A DNA stretch of 7,770 nucleotides from NCBI GenBank assembly GCA_049582005.1, contig JBAUTB010000087.1, positions 1-7,770 on the forward strand. Direction: 5' to 3'. The position numbers and the translations under genes were made by a program. Each line of letters starts with the position of its first letter. Positions within the stretch are counted from its first letter, which is position 1. Below the pieces are notes generated by a model. That model saw nothing but the letters and a program-made list of their open reading frames with translations. It had not been told where the DNA came from and did not search any database. The DNA comes from Sivonenia sp049582005 (GTDB lineage Bacteria; Cyanobacteriota; Cyanobacteriia; Gloeobacterales; PMM-0068). Of the stretch, positions 1-6,018 are shown one piece after another.

Positions 1-3
1 ATA

Positions 4-16
4 TAGCGGTTCTCAT
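4..16 (+). repeat. Left terminal inverted repeat of the IS630 element
   Basis: TAGCGGTTCTCAT is the exact reverse complement of 1047-1059. It is preceded by TA at 2-3, read as one copy of the target duplication. Confidence 0.92.
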
Positions 17-70
17 CCGGATGGGATACAGTGAGGAGGTATTCCAAGACCGCCTATACGATCACCCATT

Positions 71-1050
71 ATGAAAGCCTACTCACTCGACTTGCGTCAA
101 AAAGTGATTGATGCCTACAACCGCAAAGAAGGATCACAACGCCAATTAGCCAAACGCTTTAGCGTGAGTTTGAGCTTTATCCAAGACTTGGTCAAGCGCC
201 ACTGTGAAGCGGGCACAATTGCGCCACGAGAACACGCAGGTGGAGTCACTGCCAAACTCAATGCCGAGCAAGTAGCGCTGGTGGCACATTTGGTCGAAGA
301 GGATAACGATGCAATTTTAGTCGAGCTGTGTGAACGCCTGGAACAACAGACTGGGGTGCGGGTCAGTCGTGCCACGATGGGACGCATCACCCAACAACTC
401 CGCTTAACGCGAAAAAAAAGTCGTTACACGCCAGTGAACGAGATACCGAACGGGTGCAATGCCTACGAGTAGAGTATTGGCAAACTTTGAGCGAGGTGAA
501 ATTAACCGATTTGGTGTTCGTCGATGAAGCAGGTGTGCACCTCGCCATGAGTCGGCGGTATGCCCGGTCGTTACAGGGCACTCGGGCATATGCAGACCGT
601 CCTGATGCCCGTGGCAAGAATGTCACGATGATTGGCGGTGTGTCGCTGCAAGGATTCATTGCGTCCTTGACCTTTCAAGGGGGAACAGACGCACTGGCTT
701 TTCAAACCTACGTCACCGAAGTCTTGGTGCCGAACTTATGGGAAGGGGCCTGCGTGGTTATGGATAACTTCAGTTCCCACAAGGTGGCGGGCATCCAAGA
801 AGCCATTGAAGCGGTTGGTGCGAAGCTGGTGTATTTGCCCCCTTATTCGCCTGACTTTAATCCGATTGAAAACTGCTGGTCGAAAGTGAAGGAGTTTTTA
901 CGGGCCAAAGCGGCTCGCACCCACGAAACACTGGATCAAGCCATCACTGAAGCATTCAATGCAGTCACAAGCAAAGACATGATTGGGTGGTTCACTCATT
1001 GCTGTTACTACGTCGCTCCTGATGCCTCAGTTTGTAGTGCACTCATATGA
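71..1050 (+). CDS. IS630-family DDE transposase, two frames joined by -1 frameshift
   Basis: This enzyme cuts and rejoins the ends of the element. The first frame (71-472) starts with MKAYSLDLRQKV, a usual IS630 N-terminus, and residues about 20-45 form a helix-turn-helix for end binding. It runs through LTRKK, then diverges into a nonsense tail and stops. The second frame is open from the A-run at 412-419 and reads KSLHASERDTERVQ, a typical family sequence, so the gene continues after a -1 shift. The joined product is about 326 aa, normal for the family. The catalytic triad is complete: Asp in FVDEAGVH (codon 523-525), Asp in VVMDNFSSH (763-765) and Glu in DFNPIENCW (868-870), a DD34E spacing. 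The second frame could also start alone at GTG 454, but that product would lack the DNA-binding domain. No good ribosome binding site lies just before ATG 71; GAGGAGG at 33-39 is too distant. Confidence 0.93.
412..440 (+). other. Candidate -1 ribosomal frameshift site: A8 slippery run plus stem-loop
   Basis: Eight A (412-419) are read as CGA AAA AAA AGT in the first frame, so the heptamer A AAA AAA allows a -1 slip into the second frame. Just downstream, 422-440 can fold as CGTT-A-CAC / GTG-AACG with a four-base loop GCCA and one bulged A, a possible pausing structure. Programmed -1 shifting on A-runs is known in several IS families; that it happens here is inferred. A simple indel or transcriptional slippage would look the same. 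Confidence 0.6.
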
Positions 1051-1059
1051 GAACCGCTA
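1047..1059 (-). repeat. Right terminal inverted repeat of the IS630 element
   Basis: ATGAGAACCGCTA is the exact reverse complement of 4-16 and is followed by TA at 1060-1061. The transposase stop codon TGA (1048-1050) lies inside this repeat. Confidence 0.92.
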
Positions 1060-1101
1060 TAGTTTCATCAGTGTTCATCCAGATTTTAACTTTGCGGACC
1101 T

Positions 1102-1133
1102 AAAAAAGGGCACAGTTTTTAGGCTGCACCCTT
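1102..1133 (-). terminator. Intrinsic terminator of pnp
   Basis: Read on the minus strand, AAGGGTGCAG (1133-1124) pairs with CTGTGCCCTT (1115-1106) over ten positions, two of them G-U, around an eight-base loop. A run of T follows (1107-1102). It starts 19 bp after the pnp stop codon and lies between pnp and the IS element. Confidence 0.88.
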
Positions 1134-1152
1134 CGTTTCAATCAAGATCCAG

Positions 1153-3291
1153 TTACTCGACTACTTCAGCCATTTCATCGGGGTGAATACCCAAACGAGT
1201 TAGGTTGACCCGGCCTTTATGGTCAATCTGTTTGACCTTGACAAGGATGTTGTCGCCCACCGCAACCTCATCTTCAACTCTGCGCACCCTATGCTCCGCT
1301 AGTTGAGAGATATGGACCATGCCCTCTTTACCAGGTAGAATCTCGACAAAAGCGCCAATTGGAATAATGCGGGTGACTTTACCGTTGTAGACTTTGCCGG
1401 AATCAATGGTGCGGGTCATGTCTTGAATCATCCGCTGGGCGATACGAGCCGCATCCCCATCTTTAGAGGCAATAATAACCGTACCGTCATCTTCGATATC
1501 GACGGTAGCACCACTTTCAGCAATGATCCGTTTGATATTCTTACCACCAGGTCCAATGACCGCGCCAATCATATTCTCAGGAATCCGGAGCGTCAACAGG
1601 CGAGGAGCGTCAGGAGATAGTTCAGGCCGAGGCTTATCAAGGACTCCTAACATCTTCTCTAGGATATGCAGTCTGCCACCTTTAGCTTGATTTAGGGCGG
1701 TCTCGAGAACCGCTAGCGTGATGCCCGTAATTTTGATATCCATCTGCAAGGCCGTAATCCCATCCCGGGTTCCAGCTACTTTAAAGTCCATGTCTCCCAA
1801 GAAGTCTTCGATTCCTTGAATATCGGTCAGGACCCGTACTTCATCACCTTCTTTGATAAGGCCCATCGCTACCCCAGAGACAGGTTCCTTGATAGGAACT
1901 CCCGCATCCATCAGGGCAAGGGTCGAACCACACACCGAGGCCATGCTGGTTGAACCATTGGATGATAAGGCTTCGGAGACAATTCGTAGCACATAGGGGA
2001 ACTCTTCTTTAGGAGGGAGAACTGCCATCAAGGCTCGTTCTGCCAGGGCTCCATGACCAATTTCCCTCCGAGAAGAGCCCCGCTGAGGCTTCACTTCACC
2101 GGTGGAATAACCAGGGAAATTGTAGTGGTGAATGTAGCGCTTTTCGCTATCCGGGTGGAGGTCATCCATCTCTTGAGCATCCCCAGAAGTCCCCATCGTC
2201 AGCACAGAAAGGACTTGGGTATTGCCCCGTGTAAATAGTCCACAACCGTGAACTTTAGGAATGATGCGAACGGCACAGGAAATAGGACGAACTTCTTCTA
2301 GCGTCCGCCCGTCCACGCGGCGATTATCCCGAACAATTTGGCCACGCATCAGCTTCTTAGTTTGCGCTTTAAAGAGGTCTTTGACCTTATTGGGCTCTGG
2401 TTCAGCGGCAATCGTCTGAGCTACAGGGTCTTCCGCAGGCAAAGCATCCAGCGCCGCTTTCACTTCTTCTTCAATGGCGGTCAGTTTTTCATCCCGTTCG
2501 TTTTTGGGTAAAAAGTCTCCCAAAATGGTGGCGACTTTGTCTTTCGCCAGATGCTCAATAAAAGAAATGACGATGGGGCTGGATTCGGGGGCTTTAAATT
2601 CCATGGGCTGAATGTTCAAGTCTGCCACCATCTCTTTCTGGGCAGCCAACAGTCCACCAATCGCTTCCATACCGAAGTCTAAAGCTTCTAAGACGTCTTC
2701 TTCTGGTAGACGGTTGGCACCTGCCTCTACCATGATTACGCCGGACTCAGTGCCTGCTACTACCAGGTCTAAATCACTCTTGTTCAGTTCGGGATAGGTG
2801 GGATTCAGAACAAAATCATCTCCCAACAAACCAACCCGTACACCAGCGATAGGTCCAGCAAAAGGCAGTCCCGCCAACATAATGGCGGCAGAAGAGGCCG
2901 TTAGGGCAAGGATGTCTGGGGGAACCATGTCATCTAAGGACAATACCGTAGCAACTATCTGGACATCATTGCGGAACCCATCGGGGAAAAGAGGGCGAAT
3001 AGCGCGGTCGATTAAACGAGAAGCAAGAATTGCTTTTTCTGGGGGGCGGGCTTCCCGACGCATAAAACTGCCTGGAATGCGCCCTGCTGCATAGAGCCGC
3101 TCTTCGTAATCTACCAGTAAGGGGAAGAAATCTATACCTTCTCTGGGCTTTTTGCTCATGGTGGCGGTTACTAAGACACTGGTGCCTCCACCTTGGACTA
3201 GAATCGAACCACCTGCTTGTTGGGCCAATACTCCTGTACTAAATCCAATCTCCCGCCCACCCACCAGGACGGACTTCCTATACTCAGTCAT
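1153..3291 (-). CDS. pnp: Polynucleotide phosphorylase (polyribonucleotide nucleotidyltransferase)
   Basis: This is the phosphorolytic 3'-to-5' exoribonuclease, which releases nucleoside diphosphates and can run in reverse to add tails; it acts as a cytoplasmic trimer. At 712 aa it has the full family length. The first RNase PH domain (about 1-145) holds YEERLYAAGRIPGSF and RPLFPDGF. A helical linker and the second RNase PH domain follow, with the phosphate-site motif STSMASVCGS. In EDFLGDMDFKVAG, D496, D502 and K504 match the metal-binding residues of the E. coli enzyme. A KH domain (about 565-625, GPGG at 580-583) and an S1 domain (about 632-700) close the protein. ATG at 3291 is preceded by GAAGGAA, seven bases upstream. 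The gene appears monocistronic: a terminator ends the upstream operon at 3473-3506, and its own lies at 1102-1133. E. coli pnp is autoregulated through its leader; whether this one is cannot be seen. Confidence 0.98.
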   Translation of the reverse strand: MTEYRKSVLVGGREIGFSTGVLAQQAGGSILVQGGGTSVLVTATMSKKPREGIDFFPLLVDYEERLYAAGRIPGSFMRREARPPEKAILASRLIDRAIRPLFPDGFRNDVQIVATVLSLDDMVPPDILALTASSAAIMLAGLPFAGPIAGVRVGLLGDDFVLNPTYPELNKSDLDLVVAGTESGVIMVEAGANRLPEEDVLEALDFGMEAIGGLLAAQKEMVADLNIQPMEFKAPESSPIVISFIEHLAKDKVATILGDFLPKNERDEKLTAIEEEVKAALDALPAEDPVAQTIAAEPEPNKVKDLFKAQTKKLMRGQIVRDNRRVDGRTLEEVRPISCAVRIIPKVHGCGLFTRGNTQVLSVLTMGTSGDAQEMDDLHPDSEKRYIHHYNFPGYSTGEVKPQRGSSRREIGHGALAERALMAVLPPKEEFPYVLRIVSEALSSNGSTSMASVCGSTLALMDAGVPIKEPVSGVAMGLIKEGDEVRVLTDIQGIEDFLGDMDFKVAGTRDGITALQMDIKITGITLAVLETALNQAKGGRLHILEKMLGVLDKPRPELSPDAPRLLTLRIPENMIGAVIGPGGKNIKRIIAESGATVDIEDDGTVIIASKDGDAARIAQRMIQDMTRTIDSGKVYNGKVTRIIPIGAFVEILPGKEGMVHISQLAEHRVRRVEDEVAVGDNILVKVKQIDHKGRVNLTRLGIHPDEMAEVVE

Positions 3292-3472
3292 TCTGTTCCT
3301 TCTTTTCGTTTTTAGCTAATTAGATATTGTATCAACTCCAATACCAACCCTCTGGTTATTTACTGATCAATTAATGCATTGTTAACAAGCGGAGAAAACG
3401 GTTGTTCGGAGAAGATAAGGTATTCAGGGAAGAAGCTTGTCCTTTTTCAGGGCTCTTCCAAATAGGGCACAT
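3292..3472 (-). promoter_or_regulatory. pnp upstream region, presumed promoter and leader
   Basis: No gene is visible here. Because a terminator ends the preceding operon at 3473, the pnp promoter should lie in this stretch. The best match I find by eye is TTGGTA (3347-3342) and TCTAAT (3324-3319) with a 17-bp spacer on the minus strand, which is weak. A perfect 10-bp palindrome TTGTTAACAA lies at 3379-3388 and CGGAGAA occurs twice near 3390-3415; neither is a site I recognise. Confidence 0.35.
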
Positions 3473-3506
3473 TAAAACAAAACCCCTGTGACTCTGGCAC
3501 GGGGGT
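3473..3506 (-). terminator. Intrinsic terminator after rpsU (end of ffh-rpsP-khpA-rpsU)
   Basis: On the minus strand ACCCCCGTG (3506-3498) pairs with CACAGGGGT (3490-3482) with one C-A mismatch and a seven-base loop, followed by TTTGTTTT. It begins 9 bp after the rpsU stop codon. Confidence 0.88.
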
Positions 3507-3514
3507 CTATCAAC

Positions 3515-3694
3515 TTATAGTCTAGGACGATGTCTACGTGCTGCTTCCCGCTTACGTTTACGCTCTTCGCTGGGTTTCTCGTAGTATTCGCGTCGCTTAA
3601 CTTCAGCTAAGATGCCTGCTTTCTGGATTTTCTTCTTAAATCGACGTAGGGCAGACTCTACAGATTCATTTTCGCCAAGACGAACTTCACTCAC
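3515..3694 (-). CDS. rpsU: 30S ribosomal protein bS21
   Basis: This small basic protein sits on the 30S platform near the 3' end of 16S rRNA and helps mRNA selection at initiation. The reading frame of 59 aa begins MSEVRLGENESVESALRRFK and continues with KAGILAEVKRREYYEKPSEE, the bS21 signature, ending in a very basic tail (RKRKREAARRHRPRL). Length and sequence are typical for the family. The start is GTG at 3694; the sequence GGAGGGGGTGAT (3711-3700) upstream is a strong Shine-Dalgarno region. The gene begins 37 bp after the khpA-like stop codon with no terminator between, so it is probably the last gene of the ffh operon; a separate promoter is not excluded. Confidence 0.96.
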   Translation of the reverse strand: MSEVRLGENESVESALRRFKKKIQKAGILAEVKRREYYEKPSEERKRKREAARRHRPRL

Positions 3695-3731
3695 TAACTA
3701 TCACCCCCTCCGTTACATAAGCTAAATATTT

Positions 3732-4049
3732 TTATTCAAAGACCTGCAAACGGACTTCTTGACCATGGCTTTGGCCCGCTGCTTCCAATACCCGGCGAAC
3801 CGCTTGGATGGTGCGGCCTCCACGACCAAATACTTTTCCTTTATCCGAGCTATCAAAGGCAAGACGGATAAGAATTTTGGCACCTCCTCGGGTAGACTCA
3901 ACCCGGACAACCAGCTTTTCTGGAGTATCCAACAAAGGTTCCACTAAAAAGCGAACCAACTTAGGATAGTCGGGGTGAGGCCCAGAAGGATCATAAGCAA
4001 TGCCTTCTTGAGGAGTGCTCTCCGTTTCGTTAGGCGCTGAGCTGTTCAA
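3732..4049 (-). CDS. khpA: KH-domain RNA-binding protein, KhpA/YlqC family
   Basis: This is a small single-KH protein of 105 aa. The conserved part (residues about 28-105) starts PDYPKLVRFLVEPLLDTPE, followed by strands rich in Val and Ile and the RNA-binding loop GRGG (75-78) in KVFGRGGRTIQAVRRVL. The first 25 or so residues are a polar extension. KhpA proteins bind RNA, often together with KhpB, and in firmicutes affect cell division and small-RNA networks; the targets in this organism are unknown. The start is probably TTG at 4049: an in-frame stop lies five codons upstream, no ATG or GTG is available, and AAAGG stands nine bases before it. The first 20 bases overlap the end of rpsP, suggesting translational coupling. 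Position next to rpsP is the usual one for this family. Confidence 0.92.
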   Translation of the reverse strand: MNSSAPNETESTPQEGIAYDPSGPHPDYPKLVRFLVEPLLDTPEKLVVRVESTRGGAKILIRLAFDSSDKGKVFGRGGRTIQAVRRVLEAAGQSHGQEVRLQVFE

Positions 4050-4296
4050 AGACTTTGGCCTTTACGAGCAAGGTGCGGACCGTTTCTGTAGGCTGTGCAC
4101 CGTTTCGGAGCCATTTAGCAGCAGCTTCTACATCAATTTTGAAACATTGTTCAGGCTCAGAATCTTTAGCTCTAGGATTATAGAAACCAATTTCTTCTAG
4201 AACAGCACCATCCCGTCTTTTACGGGAATCCAAAACAACAATGCGATAAAAAGGACGGCGTTTAGAACCCAGCCGTTTCAAACGAATAGCGACGAT
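4030..4296 (-). CDS. rpsP: 30S ribosomal protein bS16, with a non-canonical start
   Basis: bS16 is a 30S assembly protein that binds the 5' domain of 16S rRNA. The frame contains LKRLGSKRRPFYRIVVLDSR, then RRDGAVLEEIGFYNPRAK and a C-terminal half with GAQPTETVRTLL, all typical. The first usable canonical start is TTG at 4281 (83 aa), but the frame remains open upstream and encodes IVAIRLKR, which matches the family N-terminus M-(I/V)-K-(I/L)-R-L-K-R. In that alignment the initiator is ATC (4296-4294). AGGAG lies seven bases before ATC but 22 bases before TTG, and an in-frame TAA (4311-4309) rules out a start further up. I therefore give the 88-aa version; automatic annotation would probably give 4030-4281. 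It lies 72 bp after ffh and overlaps khpA. Confidence 0.93.
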   Translation of the reverse strand: MVAIRLKRLGSKRRPFYRIVVLDSRKRRDGAVLEEIGFYNPRAKDSEPEQCFKIDVEAAAKWLRNGAQPTETVRTLLVKAKVFEQLSA

Positions 4297-4310
4297 GACC
4301 TTTCTCCTTT
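4297..4310 (-). promoter_or_regulatory. Shine-Dalgarno sequence of rpsP that decides its start
   Basis: On the minus strand AAAGGAGAAAGG (4310-4299) holds AGGAG at 4308-4304, exactly seven bases before the ATC codon at 4296. The TTG at 4281 would be 22 bases away, outside the normal range. Confidence 0.75.
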
Positions 4311-4368
4311 ACAATACCCACAGCGTACTAGTGTAGCGTGCTTCTAACAACCTTGGATAGAGCAAGCG

Positions 4369-5829
4369 CTAACTAAATCCTTTACGGTCTTTCTTTTTAG
4401 GAGGTTTGCGGACTTTTGCCTTGGTCGCTTGACCACGCCAACCAGGACCTCCCGCTGCCGCCGGACCCATGCGGCCTTGATTCATACCGCCCATGCCAGG
4501 CATACCGCCTCCCATGCCACCCATGCCGGGCATACCACCTCTTCCCATTTGTTGCATCATGCTGCGCATCTGTTGGAATTGGTTGATCATTTGGCCTACC
4601 TCTTGGACCGAGTGACCACACCCTTTGGCAATACGGCGTTTGCGGGAGAGATCAATCAAGTCGGGATTGCGACGCTCTTTTGGAGTCATCGAGCCAATCA
4701 TGGCCTCTGTGCGCTTGAGCTGCAGTTCGCCCTGTTCGATTTGCTCATCGGTGATTTTCCCACCAATGCCGGGTAGCAGTTTGAGAATGCCCCCGAAGGA
4801 GCCCATCTTCTTAATCATCCGCATCTGTTTGACAAAGTCCTCCAGGTTGAAGGATGCGCTGAGGATTTTGTCTTCTAGCTTGCTGGCATCGGCAATGTCA
4901 ATTTCTTCTTGCGCTTTTTCAACGAGGGTCATCAGATCGCCGCCACCCAAAATGCGAGAGGCCATCCGTTCGGGATAGAAAGGCTGCAAGGCTTCTACTT
5001 TTTCGCCAACGCCAATGAATTTGATGGGTTGACCGGAAACCTGACGGATAGAGAGGGCCGCTCCGCCACGGGTATCCCCATCCATCTTCGTGAGAACAGC
5101 TCCGGTGATACCAACTCGTTCATGGAACACGCGGGTTAGGTTCGCAGCTTCCTGCCCAGTCATCGCATCGACAACTAATAGGACTTCATGGGGCTGGGTC
5201 ACTTCTTTAATGTTCACCAGCTCTTGCATCATGTCTTCATCGATTTGCAGACGACCCGCCGTGTCGATGATGATGGTATCTATTTTTTCTTGCCGACCAT
5301 AGACAATCGCTTCCCGTGCGATATCCACAGGATTGGTGTCTGCACTTTTCTCAAAGATGGGGACTTGGATTTGCTTGGCCAAAGTCCGCAACTGGTCTAT
5401 AGCGGCTGGACGATAGACATCACAGGCCACTAACAGGGCGCGTCTATTTTCCTTGCGGAGAAAAAGGGCCAATTTCGCAGCAGCGGTGGTTTTTCCCGTT
5501 CCTTGCAAACCCGCCATCAGAACGATAGTCGGTCCACTCTCTGTACGGTTCAGGGGCACATTGGCTTGCCCCATGAGGTTGCGGAGTTCGTCGTAAACAA
5601 TATTGGCGAACTGTTGGCCAGGAGAAAGGGTAAGCAGGACTTCGCTGCCCAGGGCCTTTTCCTGGATGTGCTCGATAAAGTCCTTGACCACTTGGAGGTT
5701 GACGTCTGCATCCAGCAGAGAGCGGCGTACCAGCCTCAGGGTCTCTTCAATATTTTTTTCTGTAAGTTTATCTTCACCCTTCAATTTCTTGAAGGCACTT
5801 TCTAATTTCTCACTCAGCGCATCGAACAT
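4369..5829 (-). CDS. ffh: Signal recognition particle protein Ffh (SRP54 GTPase)
   Basis: Ffh binds signal sequences of nascent membrane proteins and, with SRP RNA and FtsY, delivers ribosomes to the membrane. The 486-aa protein has an N domain (about 1-90) and a G domain with P-loop GLQGTGKTT (107-115), DVYRPAA (137-143), DTAGR (189-193), TKMDGDTRGG (247-256) and GVGEK (273-277). The M domain (about 328-430) has the RNA-binding motif SRKRRIAKGCGH (395-406), where the usual GSG is GCG. After it come Met/Gly repeats (GMPGMGG, 430-456) and a Lys/Arg-rich tail ending DRKGFS. ATG 5829 gives the normal N-terminus; I see no Shine-Dalgarno sequence before it. As first gene of the probable operon with rpsP, its promoter should lie between 5830 and sat. 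Confidence 0.98.
   Translation of the reverse strand: MFDALSEKLESAFKKLKGEDKLTEKNIEETLRLVRRSLLDADVNLQVVKDFIEHIQEKALGSEVLLTLSPGQQFANIVYDELRNLMGQANVPLNRTESGPTIVLMAGLQGTGKTTAAAKLALFLRKENRRALLVACDVYRPAAIDQLRTLAKQIQVPIFEKSADTNPVDIAREAIVYGRQEKIDTIIIDTAGRLQIDEDMMQELVNIKEVTQPHEVLLVVDAMTGQEAANLTRVFHERVGITGAVLTKMDGDTRGGAALSIRQVSGQPIKFIGVGEKVEALQPFYPERMASRILGGGDLMTLVEKAQEEIDIADASKLEDKILSASFNLEDFVKQMRMIKKMGSFGGILKLLPGIGGKITDEQIEQGELQLKRTEAMIGSMTPKERRNPDLIDLSRKRRIAKGCGHSVQEVGQMINQFQQMRSMMQQMGRGGMPGMGGMGGGMPGMGGMNQGRMGPAAAGGPGWRGQATKAKVRKPPKKKDRKGFS
4485..4557 (-). repeat. Degenerate Met/Gly repeat inside ffh
   Basis: The stretch encodes a short repeated unit of the type GMPGMGG, with GGMPGMGGMG followed by GGMPGMGGMN. 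Such Met-rich, flexible tails are common in cyanobacterial Ffh. Near-identical DNA copies make it prone to length change by slippage. Confidence 0.7.
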
Positions 5830-6018
5830 AGGCGTATACAGGTTTGGAGTGTAGCTTTATCCCAGGATAGCGGAGCGACTCCCAAAAAACCCAGACAAAG
5901 TTTGGATGGTGGATATGAACCAGGCCATGTTCTGCTTTGAGTTCCCTTCAACTGAATTTTCAGGCAAGACTCAGGCTGCAGACATGGGAAAATGAGGCGA
6001 AACGCTTAATGATTTACC
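5830..6018. promoter_or_regulatory. Divergent intergenic region between ffh and sat
   Basis: This 189-bp gap must hold the promoters of both ffh (leftward) and sat (rightward). I find no convincing -35/-10 pair by eye in either direction, and no palindrome that I can tie to a known cyanobacterial regulator. GAGG at 5994-5997 is the only Shine-Dalgarno-like sequence before sat, but it is 21 bases from the sat ATG. Confidence 0.45.

Larger units (their letters stand above)
4..1059 (+). mobile_element. Complete IS630-family insertion sequence (about 1056 bp)
   Basis: The element is bounded by 13-bp perfect inverted repeats, TAGCGGTTCTCAT at 4-16 and its complement at 1047-1059. Each is flanked by TA (2-3 and 1060-1061), the target dinucleotide that IS630/Tc1-mariner elements duplicate. 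The repeats can also be read as 15 bp including the TA. The interior is almost filled by a transposase in two overlapping frames, whose stop codon (1048-1050) lies inside the right repeat. The left chromosomal flank is outside the window, so an interrupted gene there cannot be excluded. On the right, the element ends 42 bp before the pnp terminator hairpin and leaves pnp intact. Ends, DDE triad and target site are all intact, so it may still be active. Confidence 0.93.

Noticed and set aside
454..1050. A separate transposase gene starting at GTG 454
   Set aside because: Protein similarity to the family continues upstream of 454 in the same frame to the A-run, so it is the second half of one frameshifted gene and would lack the DNA-binding domain on its own.
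983..1186. A 67-codon plus-strand frame spanning the IS right end, the pnp terminator and the pnp 3' end
   Set aside because: It overlaps the transposase, a terminator hairpin and the real pnp gene, and its sequence resembles no protein.
3379..3388. Perfect palindrome TTGTTAACAA upstream of pnp as an operator
   Set aside because: Ten bases of AT-rich palindrome in an AT-rich gap is not enough, and it matches no regulator site I know.
4429..4776. Long plus-strand frames opposite ffh, rich in His and Thr
   Set aside because: They are complementary readings of the Met/Gly repeat and M domain of ffh, with no independent start signals.
5859..5870. Short inverted repeat TATCC-CA-GGATA before ffh
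   Set aside because: It is five base pairs with a two-base loop, too small to form a hairpin and consistent with chance.
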